From contig BDIU01000033.1 in assembly GCA_002118135.1 (NCBI GenBank), positions 248,001 to 312,000 on the forward strand: a DNA stretch of 64,000 nt. The letters are read 5' to 3'. Both the position numbers and the translations under genes were made by a program. The stretch is from Trebouxia sp. TZW2008 (Eukaryota > Chlorophyta > Trebouxiophyceae > Trebouxiales > Trebouxiaceae). Shown one piece after another: positions 20,320 through 31,168 of the stretch. The notes beneath the pieces are model-generated. The model was not told the origin of the DNA, did no database searches, and was given only the letters and a program-made list of their open reading frames with translations. The first letter of the stretch is position 1. Each line of letters opens with the position of its first letter.

Positions 20320-23300
20320 TTAGAACAAATCTGAAATTCGGCCAATTGCTGGTGCAATTGATGCCTCTTTCATTTGCGCCACTGCTTGCTTGTATAGCAT
20401 AAGGTCTTTCTTGGAATTTTCTTCAGTTTGTGCAGACTCCTGTTCTTGCACAACCTTGCGCTTCGCCTTTCTTCCCTGGACAATGTACAAAATTATTCAG
20501 CTGTGTGACATCCTGACAGACACAAATTTCCTCAAACAGAGCACACTGTCGTGCTAGCTTTCCTGATGTAACAGTCTCAACCTGTCAGCTGTATACAATC
20601 GACACAAAGCCTACCTGTTGCTTGTTGCCACTGCGTTTGAGCCTTTCCAGCATTGCCACCAGAGTCGACTGTGTTGCCCTTGTGACCTTCTTACCAGCTC
20701 CAGTCTTGCTGAGTGCATCAGACACAGCAGGCATATGACCTGCAGGAGTCAGCTCATGTTTTCCAGATGCACCACCTTGACCTTTCACAGCGACTTGCCT
20801 TGTGACAGCTGGCAGGACAAAATTCAGTCTCGAGAGGAGTGTAAGCACAGTGTGCGGTATAAGCACACCTCATTTACCTGCGAAGTTATTGACAAATCTG
20901 ATCAGCTGATCCACGATGGTGTTGCCACAGTTGCAGCTGCTCAATAATTCTGCATGCTCCTACAACATCAAGCCCTGCTCATCAGAGGCACATTGTGCCA
21001 GTGTGTGACATTATACAGCACAAATTGCTTGTGAGGTAGGCTGCACAGCGCAATGTTCTGTGTGATGCTTGTGGTGATGGGAACAGCAACTGCATCACAG
21101 CTACCGTATGGGCACGAATTAATCGCCCATAGATAATTCGATTACAGGGTGAATGGTTGGTGTCGTAACTTTTCGGAGGTGTGGGCGAAACCCGGTGAGC
21201 GAAACCATTATTATATGTTTCTGGCGAAAACCCTTTGCAATCAACTGTTTTACAGTGTATTTCCCAAAAAAATCTAAAATGAGCGTTTGTAGCTAGATTG
21301 CCTGTGCCCCTGAGCGAGATGGGTGAGCGAAACGATTTAATATCTCAGGATTTTAGGGTGGGCGGTTAATTTGTGCCCACACGGTATTCCGACTGCAGTT
21401 GCTGCTTGACATGTCAAGGACAGCACCTTTTTGTTTGCAAAGCACGCGGACACATTTACTCAGGTCAAGCCAGATCACCTGTAAATGTCTCTGTAGTGTG
21501 GTCAAATGCTTCTGAGATGGCGTCAGATGCTGTAGAAAGTCTGCAGCTGCCTCTCTGCCTTCAGTGCTTGCAGACAGCATAACCAAGCAAGCTTGCAATG
21601 CAGGGGTCACTACAGCATCTGCTTTGAGGTCCCCATCTGTCATCAGCTCTGTAACCAACACCTGTGCACAGACACGATAGGCAACTGTCAGAGTTGCAGG
21701 CCTGACCTGAAGCACTGTTTACATGTAGGCAATGAAGCCTGTGGTTGCAGATGCTGAGCGCTATCTTGCTTGTATGTGAAAGCTGCATGGGACCAATGCT
21801 ATATTGGCGCAAGACGACACATGTATGCACAATGCATAGGCCTTGCTTGCATGGGAAAGCTCCATGAGAGGAATGCTGCATTGGCATAAATAACACATGC
21901 TGTGCACCATGCATACTGCCTTGCCTTGTTGAGGTGCAGCTTCAATGAAGTAGGTGCCTGACTTTGCAAGTCCAGCAGCTGCTTGTGTCTGTGCGTTGGC
22001 TTGTTGCCTTGCATCTGCTGGAAGGCATGTTTCATCAAGGCCCGTACCTGCAGATTGAACAGGCAGATGTCATGTTGCTACCAAGCGAGCTGAGCGCTCA
22101 CAATAGAGCGGATCCCAAATGCTTGGTAGCAACACTCAGCCCAATGAAGCATATGAACCAGTCACCACATGACAGCAGATGGGTGGTTGACAATGCTGTG
22201 ATAACAGCTGAGTCATGTATTGCTGATTGTCACTGTATCACCTGCTGACAGCCCATTGCTTGTCCAGACATCAGCGTCACACCTCGTTTTCCTGCTGTTA
22301 CCCAATCAATGCTGTGACGACAGCTGAGCCATGGGTTGCTCAGTGTCAGTCTTTTATCTGCTGACACCCCGTTGCTTGACCAGACATCAGCGTCACACCT
22401 CATTTTCCTGCTGTTACCCAATCAATGCTGTGATGACAGCTGAGCCGTGGGTTGCTCAGTGCCACTGTATCACCTGCTGACAGCCCATGGCTTGTCCAGA
22501 CCACAGCGTCACACCTCATTTTCCTGCTGTTGCCCAATCAACGCTGTGATGACAGCTGAGCCATGGGTTGCTCAGTGTCAGTCGATTATCTGCTGACAGC
22601 CCGTTGCTTGACCAGACATCAGCGTCACACTTCATTTTCCTGCTGTTACCCAATCAATGCTGTGATGACAGCTGAGCCATGGGTTGCTCAGTGTCACTGT
22701 ATCACCTGCTGACAGCCCATTGCTTGTCCAGACATCAGCATCACAGCTCACCTCCCTGCTGTTGCCCAATCATGATTGTGTTGCATCTGCTAATATACTG
22801 TGTGGCACAAGCAATGTGATGAACTGAGACAAAGCAGTGGGATTGTGATGCGTCAGCACATGATGCTTTTTGCATCAGCATGGTCAATGGGGAACTGTAA
22901 GCTTGTAGTTCTGAGCGCTGTCATAGGGTGCAGCCGCTTGCCTGAGTGTCATTAGACATTATGGCTTGTGCTAGCAGACCCATTGATTGACCCCATCTAA
23001 ACCTCTCCTGAAGCATCAACCTTGCAAAGGCAACTGCCAGTGCCCTGCTGACAGATTTTGGCGCAGCTGATGGTTTGTCTGCGTCACACAAGATTGCTAA
23101 AGGTTAAACGACAACCAATGCTGATGCTAGCATTTCCAGAGTGCAGATGTCGCTGAGGAAAAGATTCCACAGCTTACAGAGATTGCTGCGATTGCTACGC
23201 ACAAGCCAGGAACGCATCGCCCACATACAACAGTCATTCAGCAACCAGCCCATACCAGGGTCATGCAAATGTTCCCCCTCAAAGCAGAAAGGTTGCACAA

Positions 23301-26178
23301 AGCAAGGACCAACAGCATAGTATGTCACGTAGAGTTGTGCTGACTGTGCGCACACCATATAACTGGTGATCAACACGCTGTAGGGACGCATGGCTGGCAT
23401 TGATTGACAGGGCAGGGCTTACGCAAAACATGCTGAAGGGCTTCTGCCAAAGAGCTGACGAGCTCAGCGTGAGCATGAGGGTAGCCTTCAATCAGTGCAA
23501 AAGCTGCTTGCACTGCAGTCACCAAGATCTCTGGCTGCCCCAAAACTGCCCTGGCTGCTGCTTTGTCAGCTGTGGTGTCTGTGGCACTGTCATGTATGGC
23601 GGAGGACTGTCTGATGCTATCAAGAGTGGTCAGTGTTGCGCCATCTGCCGGCTTGTCAGATGTGATGTTTGAGGCATTGGCATGCATGGTAGAGGGCTGT
23701 CTGATGCCGTCAAGAATATTGATGATGATTGAGCTGTATGCCAGGCTGAGCTGCTCACTCAACACAGCAAGCTTTCCCACGCTTTGTAAGGCTGCCACCT
23801 GCATGCATTGACATTTTCAAGATGCACACTGTTTGCGGTCAAAATGATTGTACCTGGAAAGATGATAACATGCAGCAAGTTGTTCACTAGATGACTGGTT
23901 AGCGGTTGTTCTCTGATGCACATAGCTACTGTTCATCGCTATCAGCTCCAGTTGCACACATGTTGCAGCTGCTTTCCGTAATCAGCTTCTGTGTCTTGAT
24001 TGGCATGATGCTCACCTTGACTGACACTGTTTGCTCAGCATGCATGTAAGCAGACCAGACACACGGTGCACTGTGCTTTCAAAGCTAGATGCAGGCCCTT
24101 TGTGAGTGTGCCGCCCACTCTGACGCACAGCGGCAGGCTTGATGCTTGGGCCAAGCCAGCAAGCATGGGCAAGTATGAGGCTGGTGCTTTCAGATTTTGT
24201 TGCTGAGTATCTTCTGGCACCGTGCTCAGCTTGACCGACGCTTGTTGTCCAGCATACATGCAAGCAGACAAGACCCATGGTGGACCTGTGCTGTTTATGG
24301 CATGATCACAAAGCCTTTGAGAACATGCTGCTTACCCTGATTTGCAGTGGAAGTTCTGATGCCTTGACCAGCCCAGCAAGCATGGGCAAGTATGAAGCTG
24401 GTGCTGACTTTTGTAGCAGCTTGTCCAAGTACTCCTGTGCCAGCAATTCCATGTGCTGCTTCTCATCCCTGGCTTGCATGTAGTCAAAGGCGTCTGCCGG
24501 TTCAGTGTGCCCCTCGTTCTCTGAGGTGCCAGAATCTGGACAGCACAGAATCATATATGGAGCCCTGTGATGCATCCAAGGTTCCATGGGATCTCAGCGC
24601 CAAACTTGTTGTGAACAAGCCAAATATTTCTTGTCCTCGTGCTTGTCAGACAGCCACAAGAATGCACTGCAGTCAAAGCTGTCTCCTGCTTCAGTGTGCT
24701 CCTCATCGTCTGCTATGCCAGGATCCAAAAAACATGGGAGGTGTCCTCAATGAGTCCATGCTTGATGCTCTACGCTTGTCTTGATAACCATCTGCAACCA
24801 CCATGGTGCTGCCACATCATCAGGTGACCTGGCTTGCATGTCACCAGAGACAATCACAAATGATTTCACAACCGTGCGCAGTCATGACAGTTCATAGCCA
24901 TGATGGATTTGCCTATCATGTCTGCATCAATGGCACATGGTGAATGCATGCTGGCGTAGTTCAGTTACGCACAAATTTGTAAGACAGCACACACCTAAGC
25001 GCTGCCGCTTGGCTGCTGTTCCAGCATTGAGGCTGTCTGGTGCAGCCCTGCTGGGCACCTTGACTCCTGCTGCTGTGCCGTGAGAGTCTTGCAGCTGCTT
25101 CAAAAAGGCGTCCTTCTCCAGTTTATAGCTTTCAGACATGCGCCCCAGCATCAGCAGATAGTTGACAGCCAAGCTCTCCACAGTGCTGCTTGTTCTGCTG
25201 TGTGAAGCGTGTGATTCTGCGCAATCATTCATGTTGTCTGTTCTGCGGGACGAATCACGAGCACCTCTGCAGTCATCCACCATGCTGTCTGTTCTTCTGC
25301 TGTTTGAGGTGGAAGGTTCTGTGTGGTCATTAGCTTGCAGCAGGCTGGCTAAGGCAGTCTCTACAAGCTTGACAGCTTTGGCTGCAGATTGCTGGGCCCT
25401 GGGCAGGCTGTATATCACCTGCATATCAGGGCATTCTGATTCACATCATGCATACAGAGGTAGTCACACAGTCATAAGTCTTGCAGCAGCAGTCTTGCAA
25501 GCACGACACATTGTGATTGGCAGTCAGGCGTTGCAGTAATCAAGCTGCGCATGCAATGACAGCTGCTGTGCGCCATCATAGCTTCTACTTACTAATATGC
25601 CTAGACGTGTAATCTAAATGCCAAGCGGGGTCTGATGCTATTCAGACAATTTGCTATCTGGCTAAGGTGAAAGCGAGGTGGCCTGTATGTGTCAGGAATT
25701 GGACTGCACTGTACTGTCAGGGTGATGCCACATCAGCATGGCTTGTTACTTGATTATGAGGTAATCACCTCAAGCCCTTGCTGGCAGACAGTAATCGGCC
25801 ATTCTGAAGCCAGCAGTACAAAGCGCTCCAGCACATATGCACCCATCATCTTTCTGCAAGCTTGTGACCCTTGCACCCTCTTTGCTGCTGTTGTAAGCGC
25901 TCGAAGACCCCATGCTAGACCCTCAGCCAGGGCTTGCAAGGTGGCTTCACTTGGTTCTGACAGCTTCTGACTGTTGTTATTGCTGACAGCTGTGCTTGCT
26001 GCAACCTGGGCTGTTTGCAACACCAAGTCAAGGGCGTCTAGAAGCAGTGCAACTTCGCCCTGAGAATCCTGCTGAGTCGCACTGACACCGCCAAGAACAT
26101 AGACCACTGCAGCACCGTGAGGCTCTCAGTGACTGTGTAGACAACAGCACCAGCAGCATCAGCAGCAGCAGCAGAGGC

Positions 26179-26214
<36 letters not shown>

Positions 26215-29200
26215 GGCGGCAGCAGCAGCAGCAGCAGCAGCAGCATCACAGCATATGCAATGCAGCTGCTGTGGTCAGTGACATGTGCTTCTGCAAGGGT
26301 CAGCTCTCAAACCGTTTTGAGCCTTGAATGTTGCTGCAACAGTTGATCGTTTGCAAGAGGGACAGTGCTGATACTGCTGAGAAGCAGCAGCAGCCAACTT
26401 AGGCCTCACCTTTCAGTGTGCCAGCAAGGGCTTCTGCCTGCTCTGCTGTGACCTGTGCTGCCTCATGACAGGGGCCATCAACAGCTCCGATGATAGCATG
26501 AAGACTCTGGTAACACTGTTGCAGCAGGTTGGCATTGCCTGAGGCTGCGGCGACCACAATATCTGCCACACTGTCCACCTGCATCCAACAAGACAGGCAG
26601 TGCACAGTGTCTTTTGCAGCGCTGTCAAAAAATACATTTTGGAAGACAACAAGCTGCAATAGCACAGGACATAGCAGCATTGTGTATGCTTTGGGCGTTG
26701 ACACAGCGTATGCTACGCAACCCACTGTGTCTGTAGGTGCTCTCAAAGTGACTCACCTGAGCTCTGGTACAGTCATCCAGGAATGTCTGCCAAGCTTCCA
26801 GAACAGGCCGCCTGCCTGCTTGAAGCCAAGCACCAAGCAGTTGAGCCCGATGCTGCCTGTTGATGCTCGTATTTGACATTCTGTGAAGCAAAGGAAAGGT
26901 GCATCTGGTGTTCTCAGCAATGACTAGCCTCACAACAGATGGCAGCTTGAGCAAGAGCCCTAGCACTGCCTGCATGGCAAAAGACGTCTGGAGGTTCACT
27001 GCCTCACATACCCAGCCAAGATGCTGCATACAGCAGGGCGACAGCAGTGTTAGTGATAGTGGAGTGGTGAGGCAGCATCGCAATCAGTGCTTCCTTGCTG
27101 TGTCATGCTGCCATGCCAACAGATGGAATAGATTGTGTGTCAAGAGTGTGCCAGGCCTGCAGGGCAATGTACACGTCTGTACAGATCTGTAAAACATTGC
27201 ACAGTACTGGGCCACATTGCATTGTTGCATGACGCATGTTTGTACAGCTCTACAATCATTAGCTTGTCAATGGGCACGTCACCCTATGGCAAGACACATA
27301 TCTGCACAGATCTGCAATCATTGCCAAGTCAAGAGCCACATCACAATCGCTGTTGCCATTACAGGCTGACCTGCTGCTGATCAGCAGAAGAAAAAAAAAA
27401 GGTTCGGGAGTCTAGAGTCCTTTTTTTCTCCTGCAGTTACTTGGGTTGGATTCATTAGAGTCTATACATTCTTTGCCCAAACGCTTCCCGCTATTGTCAC
27501 AGACATTTGAGTCATTTCCAGCAAGCTGCAAAGGGGATCTGCAAATTGCAAAAGGGCTGCCACCAGGCATTAAAGACATAGACTGACCTGTTGCTGATCA
27601 GCAGAAGAAGACAAAGCAGAGTCGGGAGTCATTGCCAGCAAGCTGCAAAGGGATTCTGCAAGCTTCATGTAGGCTGTCAAAGCATCTGCGGCAGTTGGCT
27701 GGACACTGATTGTGGCAGCTGCTTGCACAGCAGCCTGACAGATGTCCTGAGCTGCTTGCACAGCGGCCTTTCTGACCACACGTGACACATCCAAAACCCT
27801 GTCACAGCATGTAACAGGCTCTTGTTTGATGACTTGGACAACAGCGCGAGAGATGTTGTTTGATGACTTAGACATTCAGCAGGCAGGTAGCAAGAAGCGG
27901 CTTGTACTGCTGATCTGATCTGAGCAGACGGGCGCCAAAAACGCAACAGCTGTGCCACCAACAACAGGAGACCCAACATCAATGCTGTATGCTAACTTAC
28001 TCTGAGACAGCATTGCAAGAGTCACTGACTTACAATGGATGCTGTAGCCTATGTGGGTTGTTTTGCAGCAAACATTTCCCTTCAGAAAGCTCGCAATCAT
28101 TATTCAGGACTGACACAACCGTCGAACCTGGTTGTTCAGAAAGCTTACAATCAGGACTAACAACTGTCACAGACGTCACACCTGTGTGAGAGCGCCTGCA
28201 CAAGGTCTGCATGGCATCGAATGTGATTTGCTGCTATGCTTACGGTGCTGACAGCCTTAGCACGGACATGAGCATCTTTGTCCAGATTGCCTGCAGTACA
28301 GCCCTTGTTATGCAGTGATAAATGACTGAATCGCTTATAGCAACAATCAGCACAGATGTGCTTAGTCTTGTGACCATGTTTGCTGAGCACAATCAGTCAT
28401 GGCAATACTCTTGAGGTGACAGGAGGGTTCAAAAAGCTTATCTACTCCCTGAGACACAGCCAGTGGAACGTCAAAGAAAGCCTCAATCTGTTGTGACTTG
28501 TGATCTCTTGAGGTGTGATCACAATTTTGATAAGTAGTCCCGTCGTATTTCCAGCACTTCAACAGTGGAACATCTGGAAAACAGCATTCGCTTGAACTGC
28601 CATGTCTGGACAACAACAGCTTTACCTGACTTCACCACTGCAAGGGCTACTGCTAGTCTCCCGTCCTCATGAGCCTGCCTTGCTAGCTGCATGCCAGCCA
28701 GGTCCAATGCCTGCTTGCGGATGCTGATGTTGTTGCTGCATATGGCATGCTTGGCAACCTAGAAAACACAAGAAAACTTCATGCCATCGACTGTCATAGC
28801 AAGGGCCTTTGTCGATAGATGCAGCCCAGGATAGCCAGCAGAAAATTGGCCCATGAGGGGCGAGCCCGCACAGGCATTGCTAAAGGCAAGAACAAGTGTG
28901 CAAGGGGTTTGCATGTAGCAAGCAGACTTTTGCAACAGAGCTGTGTGGCAAAGCCATCTGTGTAATGCTGTCATCTGCTGCTACTTGTGCACCGCACACA
29001 AGGCAACAGCAGGAGATGGTATATCACTGTGTATACTGCTGCACAGCATTGGCATGTTGAGGCTGTGAGCATGTATTGATGCACATCAAACAGAACACAG
29101 GCAGTTTCCAAGCATTGACGCAGCATGCCACCTTGCAGAAGAACAGACCAAAGACTATCATCTGCTGGGGTTCTCCTTTGCTTGCGTACTGCAGCATTGT

Positions 29201-30691
29201 TGCCATGGCCATTCCCTGCTGTTGTGCCTTGATTGCAGTCTGCTCCTTCTGTTTGCTGGCTGTTGTAGACGGCACATCCAGTGCGTCAGCTGCAATGCAG
29301 TCAGCAACAGAGGCAAGCATAGCAATGGCTGATTTCGGAACCTCTGCCAAGGTTGCTTGTATGATATCTGCGATCAGGCTTGGCAACTGTGACTGGGTCT
29401 TGTGCAGACAAGCAGACTGCAGTTGTGTCCAGGCAGTGGAAGCTGCTGCTGAGCTTGCTTCTGCTGACAAGAATGGCTTTGCCAAAACACCTGCACATAT
29501 AGTTAGTACCTGGCTTAGCTGAGGCCCACACCAATTGCGCGAACAGATCTGTGACTGCCAAGGCTTGCATCAGGCTTGCAAAAGGTGCTGATGACAGGGG
29601 TCACAAGCAAGTGCAGCGGCAAGCAGTATGTGCATCCACTGATGTGATTCATACTTGTCATGGCATCATGCAGCGCCTGCTGCAGCTCTTGAGCCTTCTT
29701 GCCGCGAGGTGCTTGCCAGCTGGTTGTAGCCAAGTCTAGGACTATTGACCAAATCAGCTGCAGAGGCAACAAAAAGCCAAGTTTTGCTGGTTCAATGATT
29801 GGGCTTGCGCGCACACGTCCAAAGAATATGCATCATGGGTTTCAGCTATGACAGGAATATGCCAAAGACAGAAGTACCAGCAGGCCTAGGCATTGCAAAG
29901 TGCAGCAACATCAAGCGGCATGCATGAATGTCCTTCAACAGGAACGGACTGCAGGTATTAGGGGCTGGGACACAGTGCACTTGGCTGTTGCTTGACTCAC
30001 CTGACATGCAACACGCCTGTCAGCTGCAGATGGGAAAAAGCCCTTTATTGCAGCATCTTGCCAAGCAAGCAGGTCTTGTACAGCAGCAGCTTGCACCTCT
30101 GACCAGACTTTGGCAATGTCACCCTTTGCCTGCTTGCTTGTGCTTGCGGTCTTGGCAGATGCACCCTTGTCTGAAGCAGATAGCCATTGCTGCAAGCATC
30201 AAGCGCCTTTGTTGGCATCAGCTTAACCAGCAAGTAATCAATCAGCTTGTGCGCTTCATGGTCAGCACAGTACTGACATTTGTGAGGTGGAGCGTCTGGC
30301 ATGTGAAGAAGGTTGTGAGGCCCAAAGCAGCCTCCTCTGGCATGTCAGCCTGTGCATTTGCTTGGCTTTGAGGCTGATGGTAAGCAGATCCTTGAGAAGT
30401 GGCAGAGGCTCCAAGCAGGGACAAAACCCGAGCTATCGTCCGCAAGTCTGACGCGCAGGACCAGCCAGACCGCGACACCTCGAGCAGGACATGGTACGCT
30501 GCGCAGCAAAGTTCCTCGGACCAAGCTGCGTCACGATAGGAAGCCTTCTTTCCCGCACATAGCCGCAGGCTGGTCAGGTGGTCAGACTTTGAGGCAGTGC
30601 TGGCTGTGGAGAAAGCCCTTTCAGAAACGATGCCACCAGTAATAGCCGACGCCTTGAAGCCATCGAGAGCCTGAGGTATACGGAAATGCAT
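20320..30691 (-). CDS. Probable condensin II subunit CAP-D3 (HEAT-repeat protein)
   Basis: Supported exons, 5' to 3': 30691-30278, 30189-30001, 29757-29655, 29563-29510, 29490-29132, 28758-28626, 28290-28244, about 27863-27588, one exon ending near 26761 (start near 27030), 26578-26410, 26106-25769, 25418-24995, 24535-24336, 23798-23423, 21661-21479, 20939-20878, 20808-20615 and 20475-20320 (stop). Some small exons are missing, notably 28625-28291 and 23422-21662. Helical segments match CAP-D3 in order: NNISIRKQALDLAGMQLARQ, LDKDAHVRAKAVSTV, LDVSRVVRKAAVQAAQDI, LLGAWLQAGRRPVLEAWQTF, VAALQSVGKLAVLSEQLSLA and a basic Lys/Arg tail (GRKAKRKVVQEQE). CAP-D3 is a HEAT subunit that helps condensin II compact chromosomes. 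The N-terminus is weakly defined. Another long HEAT-repeat protein is possible. Confidence 0.68.
21102..21386. mobile_element. MITE: 285-bp non-autonomous TIR DNA transposon
   Basis: The left end reads TACCGTATGGGCACGAATTA. The reverse complement of the right end reads TACCGTGTGGGCACAAATTA, and the match continues to about 28 bp (ATCGCCCA against ACCGCCCA). The ends can also be read as TA plus CCG...CGG plus TA, which would fit a TA target-site duplication. There is no coding capacity. GGTGAGCGAAAC occurs twice inside (about 21194 and 21322). It lies in a CAP-D3 intron. Confidence 0.88.
22185..22780. repeat. 116-bp minisatellite, about five copies
   Basis: The landmark CCCAATCA recurs at 22301, 22417, 22533, 22649 and 22765, exactly 116 bp apart, with a diverged first unit from 22185. 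Each unit holds GACAGCTGAGCCATGGGTTG and CAGACATCAGCGTCACA-type blocks. Units differ by a few substitutions and no length changes. The array is intronic in the CAP-D3 gene. Confidence 0.95.
23533..23712 (-). repeat. In-frame 90-bp tandem duplication inside a CAP-D3 exon
   Basis: The exon encodes two successive 30-residue units: one starting IRQPSTMHANASNITSDKPA, the next IRQSSAIHDSATDTTADKAA. The duplication lies wholly in coding sequence and keeps frame, so it lengthens the protein. Confidence 0.8.
24150..24265 (-). repeat. Donor-side ghost of CAP-D3 exon 24535-24336
   Basis: GCCAGCAAGCATGGGCAAGT and ATGAGGCTGGTGCT repeat the plus-strand sequence at 24370-24410 (CCCAGCAAGCATGGGCAAGT, ATGAAGCTGGTGCT). 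It encodes a decayed APASYLPMLAGL segment and lies downstream in gene sense. Confidence 0.8.
24600..24735 (-). repeat. Acceptor-side ghost of CAP-D3 exon 24535-24336
   Basis: AGTCAAAGCTGTCTCCTGCT, TCAGTGTGCTCCTC and TGCCAGGATCC repeat AGTCAAAGGCGTCTGCCGGT, TCAGTGTGCCCCTC and TGCCAGAATCTGG at 24482-24540. It lies upstream in gene sense. Confidence 0.75.
26151..26248 (+). repeat. CAG/CTG trinucleotide repeat
   Basis: A long CAG array interrupted by AGAGGCGG and CAT triplets, in an intron just upstream of CAP-D3 exon 26106-25769. On the sense strand it is CTG, next to a polypyrimidine/acceptor region. Confidence 0.9.
27360..27560 (-). repeat. Donor-side ghosts of the CAP-D3 exon ending at 27588
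   Basis: GACCTGCTGCTGATCAGCAG with a following GTTCGGGAGTC repeats GACCTGTTGCTGATCAGCAG and AGTCGGGAGTC at 27585-27630. A second block near 27515-27545 (TTCCAGCAAGCTGCAAAGGG) repeats 27633-27655. Both lie downstream in gene sense. Confidence 0.7.
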
Positions 30692-31168
30692 GTGCGGACT
30701 TGCAACAGGCTGCAGACCTCTCTTCAGCACAGGCTGGTATGTCTGGCAGTCACTCAGTCAACAGCCGCAGCCAGCGTTTGGCCAGCTGTTGACAACGTGC
30801 TGCAGTTGCTGGACGGCTTTGAGCAATCCAAAGCTAGTGGCTGTGCTGCACAGAGTCGCCTCTGCAGTCAAGCGTCAGCAGACACAGCGCCTTGTTCAAG
30901 TTCCAAAAACACGACGCAAATGACACTGGATTGCCGCTTCAATTTTGGTGCAAAATCTGAGCACAACTGACAACATCATTGAGTGAATAAGTGAAATCAA
31001 AAGTTTATGATCAAAACCCTGCAACAGTCTCTGCCTGCATGACACTCATCGTGCCACAGAAAATGCTGGTCATCACTAAGCAGTCATTGCTTCATGCTGA
31101 GCTTCCTGGGCACACAGATTTCGTTTGTCAAGTACGATGGATCAGTAAGCATCATCACACAGATATCA
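30692..31168. other. Intergenic region or unrecognised 5' exon of the CAP-D3 gene
   Basis: Lies between the CAP-D3 start model and the LSMT-like stop, both on the minus strand. A minus-strand frame near 30880-30790 (FGLLKAVQQLQHVVNSW) looks coding and could be a missing first exon. Otherwise nothing was recognised. Confidence 0.35.

Noticed and set aside
22185..22780. CRISPR-like array
   Set aside because: There are no unique spacers: the whole 116-bp unit repeats. The context is eukaryotic and intronic, so it is a minisatellite.
27395..27425. tRNA B-box-like GGTTCGGGAGTC followed by a T run
   Set aside because: No cloverleaf or A-box can be drawn, and the stretch is explained as a ghost of the exon at 27588-27690.
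28780..28900. Possible extra CAP-D3 exon (PSWANFLLAILG)
   Set aside because: No GT donor follows in frame, and exons 29490-29132 and 28758-28626 already join in phase 0.
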